The translations under genes and the position numbers were made by a program. Positions 24,583-34,485 of a stretch of DNA of 64,000 nucleotides are shown here, piece by piece; position 1 is the first letter of the stretch; each line of letters starts with the position of its first letter. The notes beneath the pieces were generated by a model, which saw only the letters and a program-made list of their open reading frames with translations, did no database searches and was not told where the DNA came from. The stretch is from Aotearoamyces nothofagi (lineage: Eukaryota; Ascomycota; Leotiomycetes; Leotiales; Tympanidaceae). Location of the stretch: the NCBI GenBank assembly GCA_015345905.1, contig JADDTR010000001.1:806001-870000 (forward strand), given 5' to 3'.

Positions 24583-25637
24583 GGCTGCAGACCGGCCGTA
24601 GCGGGCGGCCGACGACGAGCGCAGAAGACGGCAAGAGAGGCTAGGAACGGGGAGAGTCGACGTCGCAGCTCAGGGTGTCTTTTTTTTCTTTCTTTTTCGT
24701 TGTTTCTCCTACACGCAGGGTTGCAGCAGCAGCGACGGCGACCCTCGGGCGCATCAAAAGCATCAACACTCACATCACGTTGGGGCTGCTGGAATTCGGC
24801 GCTGGGTAAACAGGGCCGGCATTGGCCTGTGGTGCGCTGAATTGCGGGATAGTCGAAGGCTAGGGAGGCACGGCAGTTGTGGTGTGGGTATGCGCGGCAA
24901 AAGGGGTAGGGGCATGAGGGGCCGCCCGTCAACCCAAAACCCAAATCCAACAATCCGCAATCCGCAATCCGCAATCGCCAATCACCACATTCCACATTCC
25001 GCAGCCCAGAAAGAAAGAAAAAAAACACAGAGAGACGGCGAAGCGTTGCAGTGCAGGCAGACAGGCAGAGCACGATGTCGCTGCGATGGTCTGCCTGCTC
25101 ACGTGCAAGGACCCCGGAGAACGGCCAGCGCGTCACGTGAACGGCCCTCTCCATCTTTTTGAAATTCAATCCAGCCCCGTGACGTGCGAGGACTGAGGCA
25201 GCAATCCATCGCTGCAGGGGGGGTTGTTATGACGTAGTGGAGGGAAAGTGAGAGGGAGGGTGAGTAGTGGGACAGGACGACGACAAGAAGAGGGAGCTCG
25301 TCCTCTGTCTCTGTATACGCTTCAGCAATCCCATCAAAAGGGCAAAAAACACTCCAAATCCACACTGCCGCTTCGCATCAGGCCCGGCCCGTATCGCTCA
25401 CTCAGATATCCAGTAAGCCACGTTCTGTAAAGTTATATAAGCCCACCATCTATCATCCTTCGCCCATCATCCATCATTACATTCTCCATTCTCCACTTCA
25501 CATACCTCTCCTCTCCAAGCACCATCCGCTAATTTCCCACAGCCTCTCTCACCAACCTCTCTCTCTCACCAACCTCTCTCATCAACCTCTCTCTCACCAG
25601 CTTCGTCCCCCCCCCCCAAAAAAAACCCCCCCCAACC
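24583..25637. other. Divergent promoter region with CAATCCG repeat
   Basis: These 1055 bp lie between two divergent genes. They contain ATCCGCA units near 24950-24976, T-rich and A-rich runs, and toward the right side the promoter of the small gene at 25638. A 228-codon frame on the minus strand (24483-25169) overlaps the coding start in another frame, has no motif and is not supported. Confidence 0.55.
25434..25637 (+). promoter_or_regulatory. TATA box and CT-rich leader of the small gene at 25638
   Basis: A TATATAA box at 25434-25440 is followed by about 170 nt of pyrimidine-rich leader with CTCTCACCAACCTCT units (about 25543-25602), a C run and an A run directly before ATGTC. In filamentous fungi this layout is common for strongly expressed genes. 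Expression strength is inferred. Confidence 0.55.
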
Positions 25638-25935
25638 ATGTCTTCGCAGAAGCAGGGGCGCCAGTCGCCAGACCCCGAGCGGCAGGCGGGCGCGCAGCAG
25701 CGGGACCCGCCGTCGGCCGGCAGCGTCGACGACCCGGGCCGGCGCTCCGGGGCGGAGAGGGAGGCCTCGGAGGCCCAGCGCGAGGTCCGTTGTGTTGCTT
25801 CCCCCGTTGCGGCGCCATCTTCCCCGTGCTGACAGAGGAGGCTAGGAGCTCGAGTCTAACCCGACGCCTGTCCGCGAGGAGCATCGAGAGGCAGCCGTCG
25901 GCAAGACGGCAGAGAGTGCGAAGCCTCAAAACTAG
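25638..25935 (+). CDS. Small conserved-type hydrophilic protein (78 aa), 2 exons
   Basis: Exons are 25638-25784 and 25846-25935. Exon 1 encodes MSSQKQGRQSPDPERQAG and runs to SEAQRE; the donor is GTCCGT. A CTGAC branch point and CTAG acceptor lead to exon 2, which reads ELESNPTPVREEHREAAVG and ends KTAESAKPQN. Without splicing the frame ends in a region with no conservation-like pattern. The spliced product resembles a group of short, charged ascomycete proteins with an SNP motif followed by a Glu/Ala-rich end, recalled by general likeness only. There is no signal peptide or membrane segment. A TATA box and CT-rich leader sit upstream. Function unknown. Confidence 0.62.
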
Positions 25936-26297
25936 GACTGTCGGGCTTGAGGTGGCATCATCATGGAGGCAGGAAGTTAGGAGGCAGGAAGTTAAGAGTC
26001 TGGCAGAAGTCTAGTTTCAGTACACAAGACAGAAATATACAGGGATTCCGACTCGTCATGTTTTCACCTTGTGCTCGCGGAAATGCTATCAAGTGCTTGT
26101 ATTCTCTAAACTAGCACAGAGCCAATGCATGTGCATGGCTTCGCTTTTTAAGAAAGCTCTCGTCAACTGCTCAAAACGTATCATCGCTCTGGAAACCCCT
26201 TCGGATCCGTAGCCTCCGTCTGGTCATAACATCATATCCTCATCCTCCCATAAACGCTTGCTGGCGAAAAAGCAAAGTATTCATAATGCATGTGCAA
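25936..26297. other. Convergent 3' region, no gene seen
   Basis: These 362 bp lie between the small gene and the alternative vip1 end at 26298. They include a direct GGAGGCAGGAAGTTA repeat near 25973-25994. I see nothing else. Confidence 0.5.
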
Positions 26298-26389
26298 CTA
26301 CTGCGCACCCTTCTCTGGCTCCAGAGGTGTAATCTTGGTGCTGTCAACAATTCCAGTTCCCTCGGTAGCAGCAGTGGATGCAGGCACAG
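26298..26389 (-). CDS. VIP1: Candidate alternative last exon of vip1 (Cys-free tail)
   Basis: The vip1 frame has a perfect GTAAGT donor at 26760, after the T of the first tail Cys codon. A CTTCAG acceptor at 26391-26390, preceded by CTGACATGAC as branch point, joins in frame to SVPASTAATEGTGIVDST and then KITPLEPEKGAQ before a TAG at 26298. Splicing would remove 371 nt and give a 263-aa protein lacking all 14 tail Cys. The exon starts in exactly the needed phase and has no upstream frame of its own, which argues against chance. Whether both forms are made is unknown. Confidence 0.6.
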
Positions 26390-26572
26390 CTGAAGCGACG
26401 AGTCATGTCAGCAGGTTGTCCGGTGTTGTTTATGTGCCCAAAAGAAATATGATAATCCATTGCTTTACTTTGCACAATCGCTGCAAACACAGTGTCCCTC
26501 CGCATATGCGCATTCCTTATCATCTCCACCGGAAGAGCACCTTGCCTTGTCGTTGCTGGGGATCTGCTCCTT

Positions 26573-27460
26573 CTAGGCCTTTGGGCAAGATGAACAAGCA
26601 CAGTGGCCCTCCTCGCAAGCACAGTCGGATTTCTTTCCTCCACATGTGCAGGTCGTCTTTTCTGTGCCTGGCACAGTCTTGATATTGCTCTTGGCACAGG
26701 TCTTGCAGCCGCAAGCACCTGGGGGACATGGACAAGAAGTAGAAGTAGATCCGCACTTACAGGTTGTCTTTTCGGTCTCAGTAACCGCGGCTTCACCACC
26801 AGCCTCCTTCTTCTTGAGTTCAGCAAGGCGTTTAGCCTCGTTGTGGATGTCGGCAATCTGGCGCTGAGATTGGGTGTAGAAGTTCACGAGTTTCTGACCC
26901 GTCGGCGTACCAGCTGCCTTCTCATAGTACGAGGTAAGGCCAGAGAGGAACGAGTTGGCCTTGGTTGTGACACCGTAAGATGCATCAACTGACTTTGCCT
27001 TCTCCGTGGCGTGGTACTTGGTATCGAGGCTCTGAAGAGTGTTCAAGAAGCGGTTCGAGACGCCATGCTTGTGGTCCAGGTCAATGGCACGCTGAGCCGC
27101 AGCATCGCCGATGACGTATCCGTGGGCAAGATATTCGGCAATGATTCGAGAGCGGGGCTTCTCTTCTTGGGTGATCTCATCGGTATCACGGACTGCGTTC
27201 TGGGTATAATGCTCCTCGTCGTCGCTGGAGCCAGGAGCACTGGAGACGGAGACCTGGGTGTGTCCGAGTTGGGTGTTGTCGAGGAGCAGAGCAGTCTTTG
27301 CGGCAGTTGGCTTCTCGAAGATGACCTCGGCCTCCTTGGTCTCGCCGGTCGGCTTCACCTCAAGCTTGGAGATCTTTCCGCAAAAGCTGAAGAAGTCCTT
27401 GATCTCCTTCTCAGAAGTCGCAGCCGAGATGTTCTTGACGTAAACGGTGCTTGCAGACAT
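26573..27460 (-). CDS. VIP1: Vip1-type RRM protein with metallothionein-like C-terminal tail
   Basis: An unspliced frame of 295 aa. An RRM fills residues 1-75 (STVYVKNIS as RNP2-like start, EAEVIFEKPTAAKTALLL in the RNP1 region). A conserved helical part follows (RSRIIAEYLAHGYVIGDAA, NRFLNTLQSLDTKYHATEKA, YGVTTKANSFLSG), typical of the fungal Vip1 group. The last 65 residues are two tandem Cys-rich repeats, each starting TEKTTC and each with seven Cys in the pattern CxC-x6-CxC-x4-CxC-xx-C. This is close to the pattern of the Neurospora copper metallothionein. A GTAAGT donor lies on the first of these Cys codons (see the alternative exon entry). Vip1 in fission yeast is an RRM protein of poorly known role. 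The RRM call is secure; metal binding is inferred from Cys spacing. Confidence 0.88.
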   Translation of the reverse strand: MSASTVYVKNISAATSEKEIKDFFSFCGKISKLEVKPTGETKEAEVIFEKPTAAKTALLLDNTQLGHTQVSVSSAPGSSDDEEHYTQNAVRDTDEITQEEKPRSRIIAEYLAHGYVIGDAAAQRAIDLDHKHGVSNRFLNTLQSLDTKYHATEKAKSVDASYGVTTKANSFLSGLTSYYEKAAGTPTGQKLVNFYTQSQRQIADIHNEAKRLAELKKKEAGGEAAVTETEKTTCKCGSTSTSCPCPPGACGCKTCAKSNIKTVPGTEKTTCTCGGKKSDCACEEGHCACSSCPKA

Positions 27461-28745
27461 GTTGGCGGTTATGCTGTACGGTTTGCAGACTGTTGTGAGT
27501 GAGAGAGGCGGTGTTTTTTTGGATGTGGCTTGTTGTATGAGAGAATCAAGAAGATGAAGCAGAGGTGTTCTTTATGTAGCCACGGGATGCAGTGGTAGTC
27601 GTAAGGTGCTGTTGCCCCGCCACACTTGAGCTGCCGCGACACTGGCCAGTTTAGCGTGAAGCGACGTCATCACCCCTCGGACCCTCGGTCCCCTGAGACC
27701 AAGGATTCTTGCCTGCATTTCTCACTTTCTCATATCCTCACATGCTCGCAAGCCACACGAAAGTCACAAACAAAATACAAGCAATAACAATCTCACGCTC
27801 TTACCAGCTATAGCAAAGTATTTGCGTGCTTCCACTCCGGGGCATTTCAACCCCGAATACACGGCAAGGCAGCACGAGCAATAGCCACCCCGTCACGTCA
27901 CGGTGATAGACGGACAGGCTCCTGCTTAATCCGGACTTGCCTGTAGGAATAGTGCTCTTGGAATAGAGAGGGCTACGAAACCTCACGTTGTATGGCTCAA
28001 TTTGCAGTTATTTCATATTTTGCAGAGTACTGCGTACGGTGTGCTCTGCTGTACCTGCTGAACCTGCTGTACCTGCTGAACCGTACCGCTCCGGCACTGC
28101 AGGCAACCCCACTGCATCACTCTGCAAATATGAAATGCCTCACCTCTTATCGCCTTGGTGTGCCCTGCCAATCCAGTATTTACCGTAGCTTTATGATTGC
28201 CTTTTACCTGTGAACTCTACGCACGGACTTGGCCCGCACTAGCTGGCTAAGCCACAGCGCTGAGTCTTCTAAATGATACTTTCGTCTTCGAATGCGTGAG
28301 GCGCAATGCGATATATCCGTCTACCTTTTGGCATGTGACGGCCAGCTGCTATATCGTGGCGCGTCAGGGAGGCAATATCTCCCTCCCTACTCTGGCCTCC
28401 GTGTATGCGTCGTAATGGAGTTCTGGTGGCCAGGGGTGACTGAGACTCACGCATTCATAGATGCAGGGTAAATTTAACAAGTCGTTCATTCAACTTCAAT
28501 GCGCAATCTATTGACTATCTGACATCCAGACATTCTCATCCCTATGCGCCCCTGTCCAGCCTTGTCCCTGGGCCAGTTGCCACACTATGCACAAACGCCT
28601 GAGACCAACCTTCCAGAGAACTTCTACTAAGCGCCATAAAATGATAAGGAATAAGCGCATAAATACCCCTGAGTAAAGCTCAGTCGATTGACTTTTATGC
28701 TATCGTTTCGTCGTCATAACCTATGGACACTCCTGCATGCAATCC
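27461..28745. other. Intergenic, vip1 upstream and sip5 downstream
   Basis: These 1.28 kb hold the vip1 promoter and the sip5 3' region. An 18-bp unit with CCTGCTGAACCTGCTGTA lies twice in tandem near 28041-28082. I see no gene. Confidence 0.5.
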
Positions 28746-31496
28746 TTATTGTGTAGCGGTTCTCACAGCCTCGGTCTCCAAGTCTATCCTGCCACCAAGC
28801 AGCTTGTCCGCTTCATCCATTGTGGTCACGGGGCTTGGGGAAACAGGAGTTATCGTGAGCTCTGGTGGGGTGAGTTTAGGTGCCGTGCCGTTCACAACTC
28901 CCACGTCAGCGTGGTAACTATCAATCTTGATTGTGGCCACACTCTGGTCCATAGAATCTCCTGGGGCAGTGGTTACACTGGCAGAACTTTCTCCGCGCTC
29001 GCGGGCAGGTCTCTTTGGCTTTCCATTTGGCTCAGTTTCCGCGTATTCGACATGCGCTGTCCCATTTTCCTTCTCGTCTTCGCGTCCCACCATAGCAGCC
29101 AGACTCCGGAAGTTAAACATTGGCTCTGTACCTGCGCCGCCTCCATCGCCATCGGGAGTGCCGCCCAAGTGGGTACCGCTGGCATTAGGAGAGTCAAGAG
29201 AAGATGTGGATCCATGTCCGTGGAAGCCATTCCGAAGGGAACCTGGAACAGACTCAATAAACGAAGAGGCGGGAGATGAGGCGTTGGACATCTGTCTTAG
29301 GTGAGATGGCTTCTCTGGTGCTGTGGCGGTTGGTGACGGCTGGACTCCATCGGCTTGCGAGAAACCCGCAGCCCCGATGTTAAGATGGTGACGAGGCGTA
29401 ACGGAGCTGCTATTGGTCGATTTCTCAATATTAATCGGTGTTGACCCACTCGGCTGAGATGTAGCACCTATATTCCCACGGTCGACACTTTTTCCCTTGT
29501 CTGCGTTATTGGTAGCGGCCTCTTTCAGGAGAGAGGAGTTGCCACTATTGCCCCTCCTCCTTCCTACACCTGGCAATGAAAGACTCAGCGCACTTGCGCT
29601 AGCTGAGCTATTGCCACTATACATGGCTTTCTTGGCTGATTTCTCGGCCTTCTTTTCAGCTTTCTCCTTCTTTTTAGCCTCTTTCTTAGCATCTTTATCA
29701 TCTTTCCTTTTCCTCTCATCTTCGGCAGCAAGGCTCAACCGGATTGCTTCCATCATCATCATGTCCTCGAGGTCATCCATCCTGGACCTTCGGCGACTTG
29801 CTGCGCCGGCCGGCCCAGTGACTTCGTTTTCTGCACGATTACGGATCCGGGCTGCATGCTGTTCTGCAATTGTAGTATAAGCAGCAAGGCGGGTGGCGGC
29901 ATCGGGCCCAGAAGGCGTGGCAGCACCACTCCCGCCAGAACTGTCACCACGGGTGCGACCAAAACGGCTTCTGCTAGAGAAAGCAAACCCTCGAGTATCG
30001 GAGCCGACGCCATTTCCCATCAGATAAGCAGCCGTATGGAGCGCAGTGGCGGCTGCAGACCGTCGAGCAGCATGATTCCTAGCATTTGCAAGCTTGGTTG
30101 CCCAATCAGGCCTGACTCTATCCGTTGTGATAACAGTCGAGGCGTTGGCAGAGATCGAAGTTGTTCTCCTCCGTGCCGGATGAGTTGGCTGGAGTGTGGG
30201 ACTTCCTGTAGAATTCAACGACGAAGAAGATGACATGGCTGACATTACATTTCCAATGGAATGACCCTGACCTAATCCTGCATATACGAGGCCCCTGCGA
30301 AAGGGCGGGGCTTCAAACGTGATACCAAACTCGGCTTGCTGGCAGTACGGACAATTAGCTGGCTCCGAGACGAGGGCTTCGGGATCGACTTCGGGCTGAG
30401 CTGCGGGTGGCGGTGATGGCGATGGCGGAGGTGGATTTGGGTGGTCATTATGCTCATGTTCAGGAGGATGAGGGTCTGGCCTCTTGATTTGTACAAAGCA
30501 CTCGGAGCATATGGGCTGGTCGCAGCATCTAGTCTTGTTCAGATACGGCGGGTAGTAGATGAAGCAAATGGGACATTCCGAAGCATCCTTGTATAAAAAC
30601 GCTTCTACCCTTTGTCCATTTATGAATGGGTCGTGAGGAAGTCGAATTTCACGGGGCGCCATGTCGGTCTGAGAGGCGCCCTTGAAGCTCGTGAGCGATG
30701 CGAGAGTCTTCGATCGAGGTCGGAATGGCGAGGAAGATGGAGTAGGAGACTGGTTCATTGGTGTTGTCGGAGACGGCAATGAGAACGCAGGATAGGACGG
30801 CGAGGGAGTAGCCGAAGCGTCCGAGGTGGATGATGCAGACCGTCCAGCTATCGGTACCGTCAAGTTATGTAGATTAGGTGTGGAAGACCGTGGCGACTCG
30901 ACAGAGAGAGATCGTTCGAGGTCCTCGGGAGGGATTTCGTCCGCTGCAGGAATAGGAAGGCCTCTCGCAGCAGCAACTAGTTGATGCTCGGTCCACTCTT
31001 CCTTGAAATCGTTGAGGCCGCGCCAGAAGGGAGCCATACGCCGCTCAATCTATAGACATCAGCCAAATGCTCACACAAATGCCGACACGGGATATGATAC
31101 CATCAGCTGTCTCACAACCGTCTTGTTGAAATCTTCCGTCCCAGTGTAGACGCCTTGCGTCACCAAATACCCCCCGTCGACATCCTCCTCCCTCATGCTC
31201 CTCTCCCGCTCCTTCTCTCGAGCCTCTCGCTCCCGCTGCAGCCTCCGGGCATCTCTCTCCTGCTTCGTTTCTCGCCGCACCTCTGGAGGGTCGGGAGCAC
31301 TGGAGCCAGAGCCAATGCCTAGAAATGACAGGTCGGGCCTGCTCCCTCGCCCCGGGCGTGCCGAGTACAGCGGGGTGCTGCGTTCAGCAGAGGAGCCAGG
31401 CCGCGGCGTCGTCGTGTCGTTGTGTCGATGGCCACGGGGATGGATGAGCGAGTGGGGCGACGGAGCGCCCTGCTCCTTCGTCGAGCTGTTGCCCAT
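28746..31496 (-). CDS. SIP5: Sip5-family RING-like protein, 2 exons
   Basis: Exons are 31496-31101 and 31049-28746, giving 899 aa. The start MGNSSTKEQ could be N-myristoylated (Gly2, Ser6 context; inference). The intron (GTATCA donor, CTATAG acceptor) joins NKTVVRQLM to [19 protein letters not shown], the most conserved Sip5 segment. A zinc-binding region follows: [33 protein letters not shown] and, after a Pro-rich insert, [13 protein letters not shown]. Downstream are a [19 protein letters not shown] segment and a Lys-rich helix ([16 protein letters not shown]), with long Ser/Thr-rich disordered stretches around them. In yeast, Sip5 binds the Snf1 kinase and the phosphatase Reg1-Glc7 and so links to glucose signalling. 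Whether this protein is an E3 ligase cannot be told from sequence. Confidence 0.92.
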
Positions 31497-32029
31497 GGTG
31501 CCGGCAGCTTCGTGGCAGACCCGTCACGTCGCTCTCGAGCGTGGACAGGCAGCCGTTACTGAGGTCGTGCGGACCGATTCCGAAGACTGGAAGTCAGAAG
31601 GTCGGGAAGCCAGATAGCGTAGGCTGTCAGTCAGTCATGCGTGGACGTTGCAGGAGGGAATGCCAATGCAGGATTCGCTTGCGCCGATGGCAGACAAGCA
31701 AGCAGCGAGAGGCGTGCCGTGGGGTAGGCAAGGCAGAGGAGAGGGCCAGCAGCGGCCGATTGCTTGTTACTCGTTAGGGCCGGGTGGAGAGAGAGAGAGA
31801 GCGAGCGAGGTGTCGGCTTCAGCGGTGGTGCTTGGGGCTTGGGGCTTGGAGGGAGCTGGACGGACAGGGCATGGCGGCGGCGACAGGGCGCTGGCAGGGC
31901 GCTGGCAGGGCATTGGCAGCGTGTGACAGGCTATGGCAGGCGATGGCAGGCGATGGCAGGCGAGAGCAAGCTTTCGCCGCCTTAGTGTAGGAGAGATCAC
32001 ACGAGCGAGGCGAGGCGGATATCGGGGGA

Positions 32030-32360
32030 CTAAGGGTAGGGTAGGGTAGGGTAGAGTACAGTAGGGTAGGGTGGAGAGTACTGTAGGGTAGGGTAGAGAG
32101 TACTGTAGGGTAGGGTAGAGAGTACTGTAGAGCAGGGTAGAGAGTACTGTAGAGCAGGGTAGAGTACAGTATATGGTAGAGTAGGGTGGAGAGTACAGTA
32201 CAGTAAGGTAGAGCAGGATAGCGAGTACAGCACATGGTACAGTAGGGTAGAGTACTGTACTGTAGAGTAGGGTAGAGTACGTGGTGCTGTAGGGTAGAGC
32301 AGGGTAGAGAGTACTGTACAGTAGGGTACAGTACAGTAGGGTAGAGTACAGCAGCGGGCA
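32030..32360 (+). repeat. GGGTA/GAGTAC G-rich minisatellite
   Basis: About 330 bp of degenerate units mix GTAGGGTAGGGTAGAG and GTACTGTA. The left end has four consecutive GGGTA units, enough G-tracts for a G-quadruplex on the plus strand. The unit resembles the fungal telomere repeat TTAGGG but lacks one T, so I do not call it telomeric. Confidence 0.9.
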
Positions 32361-32444
32361 CGCTGGGGCGAGTACAGCGTGAGAGGCAGCTGCCTAGTGG
32401 CACACTGCCTATCAACAGCACCGACGCTCTGAGCTTAGGGGCTG

Positions 32445-32570
32445 GGCCTACAGGGCCTACAGGGCCTACCTTCAGAGCCTACAGAGCCTACAGGGCATAC
32501 CTTCAGAGCCTACAGAGCCTACAGAGCCTACAGAGCCTACAGAGCCTACAGAGCCTACAGAGCCCACAAC
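32445..32570 (+). repeat. CCTACAGAGC minisatellite
   Basis: About twelve 10-bp units, CCTACAGAGC with CCTACAGGGC and CCTTCAGAGC variants, lie in tandem directly after the G-rich minisatellite. Confidence 0.9.
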
Positions 32571-32599
32571 GCCTACCACACAGTGCCGACCTTATCCAC

Positions 32600-32690
32600 C
32601 TACCTGCAGTGCCTGCAGTACCTAGAGTGCCTGCAGTACCTAGAGTGCCTGCAGTGCCTAGAGTGCCTAGAGTGCCTAGAGTACCTACCC
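32600..32690 (+). repeat. GTGCCTGCAGTACCTAGA minisatellite
   Basis: Units of 9 and 18 bp built from GTGCCTGCA and GTACCTAGA alternate. This is the third distinct minisatellite in a row. Confidence 0.85.
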
Positions 32691-33718
32691 TATCTTACTA
32701 TCCCATTCACACCTACACTATCTACAATAGCAATGCTATACCCACACTATCCTGGCATACACGCCTACCTACGACTGCCTCCCTCCCCTCGACCACTGCA
32801 CTGCACTGTACCATACATACTGCACATACCATACCAAGCCGCACTCCCCTCGCCTTCTTACTTTTTTGCCCGCGTGCCCGCGTGCGTTGCGAGCGAGCGT
32901 CCAGCGGCCGGACCCTGCTCCGTGCTCTCCGTTCCCGGCAGGAAAACAACCATATATCTATTCTCGGACACACCCCCCCCCCCCCCGGGCCCGTCGCCGG
33001 GTACAGTGCCTCGCTGGCCCCATCCCGCAATCCGCACGCACGCCGCAAGATCAGACAGAGACCGCACCCGCGGCCTACCTGAACGTGTATATATGTGTGT
33101 GTGTGCTGCAGAACCACCTGCGCCCGCCGTGCCAGCAGCAGAGAGAGAGAGAGAGAGAGCTGTCGTCACAGGGCGCGCAGAGGGAAAGAAAGAAAGCAAG
33201 CAAGCTAAATCTTCGAGCCGGGCAGGCAAAGGGCCTGATCTGATCTGATGTTGAGGTAACAGTGCAGCCAGCCAGACGCTCGTCCGACTTTTCCTCTCCC
33301 GCCTCCGGGAAGGAGGGAAGGCACGCGCCTTCTCGCAGCAGGCGCCGAGGCAGCGCGCCCCCCCCCCCCCATGCCCACACCCATGTTTTCCCCCCCTTCC
33401 CTTCCCTCTCCCGCTGCTTCCACCGACACTGACACACGACAACAACCTGCCAGCGCGAGCGAGGGCGGCCGGCCGGGCCCCAGGCTTTGCCCGCGGTTCC
33501 GCGGCTTCCGAAGGGCTGCCGCTGCGGCTGCGCTGCGCTGCGCTGCGCGGTGTGCCGCGGTACTCCCGGCTGGCACGAGCGATGGCGCGCACAGGCAGCA
33601 CGGGTAAAAAGGCGACTCAGGCTTGTTTGGGAGCCGGCTGCCTGCGTACCAGCTCGGTGGATAGGAAACCTACATTGGCATTGTTGCTGCCGCCGCTGCT
33701 ACCGCCACATCACGGCCA

Positions 33719-33744
33719 TATAATATAATATAATATAATATAAT
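33719..33744. repeat. (ATAAT)n microsatellite
   Basis: About five perfect 5-bp units lie in tandem in a gene-free stretch. Confidence 0.85.
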
Positions 33745-34485
33745 CAATGCCTCCAGGCCCTTCGGAGCCGCTGCCTCTTGCCGCGCTTGCTAGCACCGCG
33801 CCAACTGCACACACGCATGACCTACGTAGTACGTAGTACCCTCCCCTCCATCCGTGATCGACTAGCCGGCGCAAGCAAGCCCTTATAACCTACCTACCTA
33901 GGTACCTTACCTTACCTTACTCACTGACACCTGCCTGCGCCGTAGAGCAGCAAGAACTCCCCCAAAAAATTATAAAATATATATAAAAATAAAAAGAACA
34001 AATAACAAAACAAAACAAAACAAAACCCCCATAGCACTCTGCAAACGCGCCGCGTCGAGAGGAGGCCTGGCTGGCTTGGCTGGCTGGCTAGCAGACCGGC
34101 TGCCTCCAGCGAGCTCGAGCTGCAGATCTGGGGACGCGAGGAGGATCGCGGTGCATGGGCTGATTGATTGATTGATTGCCTGCTTGCTTGGATCTCGATA
34201 TGATATACGGTATATGATGTAGTGCACGGTGCGTGCACCGCCTCGGCTGCTGCCTGGCTGGATACTGGCAGGCTTATGGGTGGAGGCTTGTATCAGATGG
34301 GTGAGCGTTATTGTTCTATATATAATATATTACTGCTATGGGGCAGCCGATGGCTGGGCTAGCCATTCTCCCGTATTGAAACAAAGAGCAAGCATCTCGT
34401 CTCCTTTCCCACGCCATGCCATGCCCTCTCGGAACTCCCCTCCTGATCATAAGTACTAGTACATCCAGATGCGCTCGCCTCCAGC

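Larger units (their letters stand above)
31497..34485. other. 3-kb gene-free block of G-rich and other minisatellites
   Basis: This block separates the sip5 start from the yip1 end. From left to right it holds GGCAGGCGAT units (31865-31970), a GGGTA-type minisatellite (32030-32360), CCTACAGAGC units (32445-32570), GTGCCTGCAGTACCTAGA units (32600-32690), C runs near 32981-32993 and 33359-33370, a GA run near 33140, CTGCGCTGCG units near 33530, an ATAAT run (33719-33744) and AAAAC units near 34000-34026. Open frames of 200-250 codons exist on both strands but are low complexity, without motifs or splice logic. Confidence 0.7.

Noticed and set aside
32030-32360. Interstitial telomere
   Set aside because: The unit is GGGTA with many GTAC interruptions and lacks runs of TTAGGG.
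32583-33601. Overlapping frames of 221 codons (plus) and 247 codons (minus)
   Set aside because: Low-complexity, repeat-derived and mutually exclusive; no domain or splice logic.
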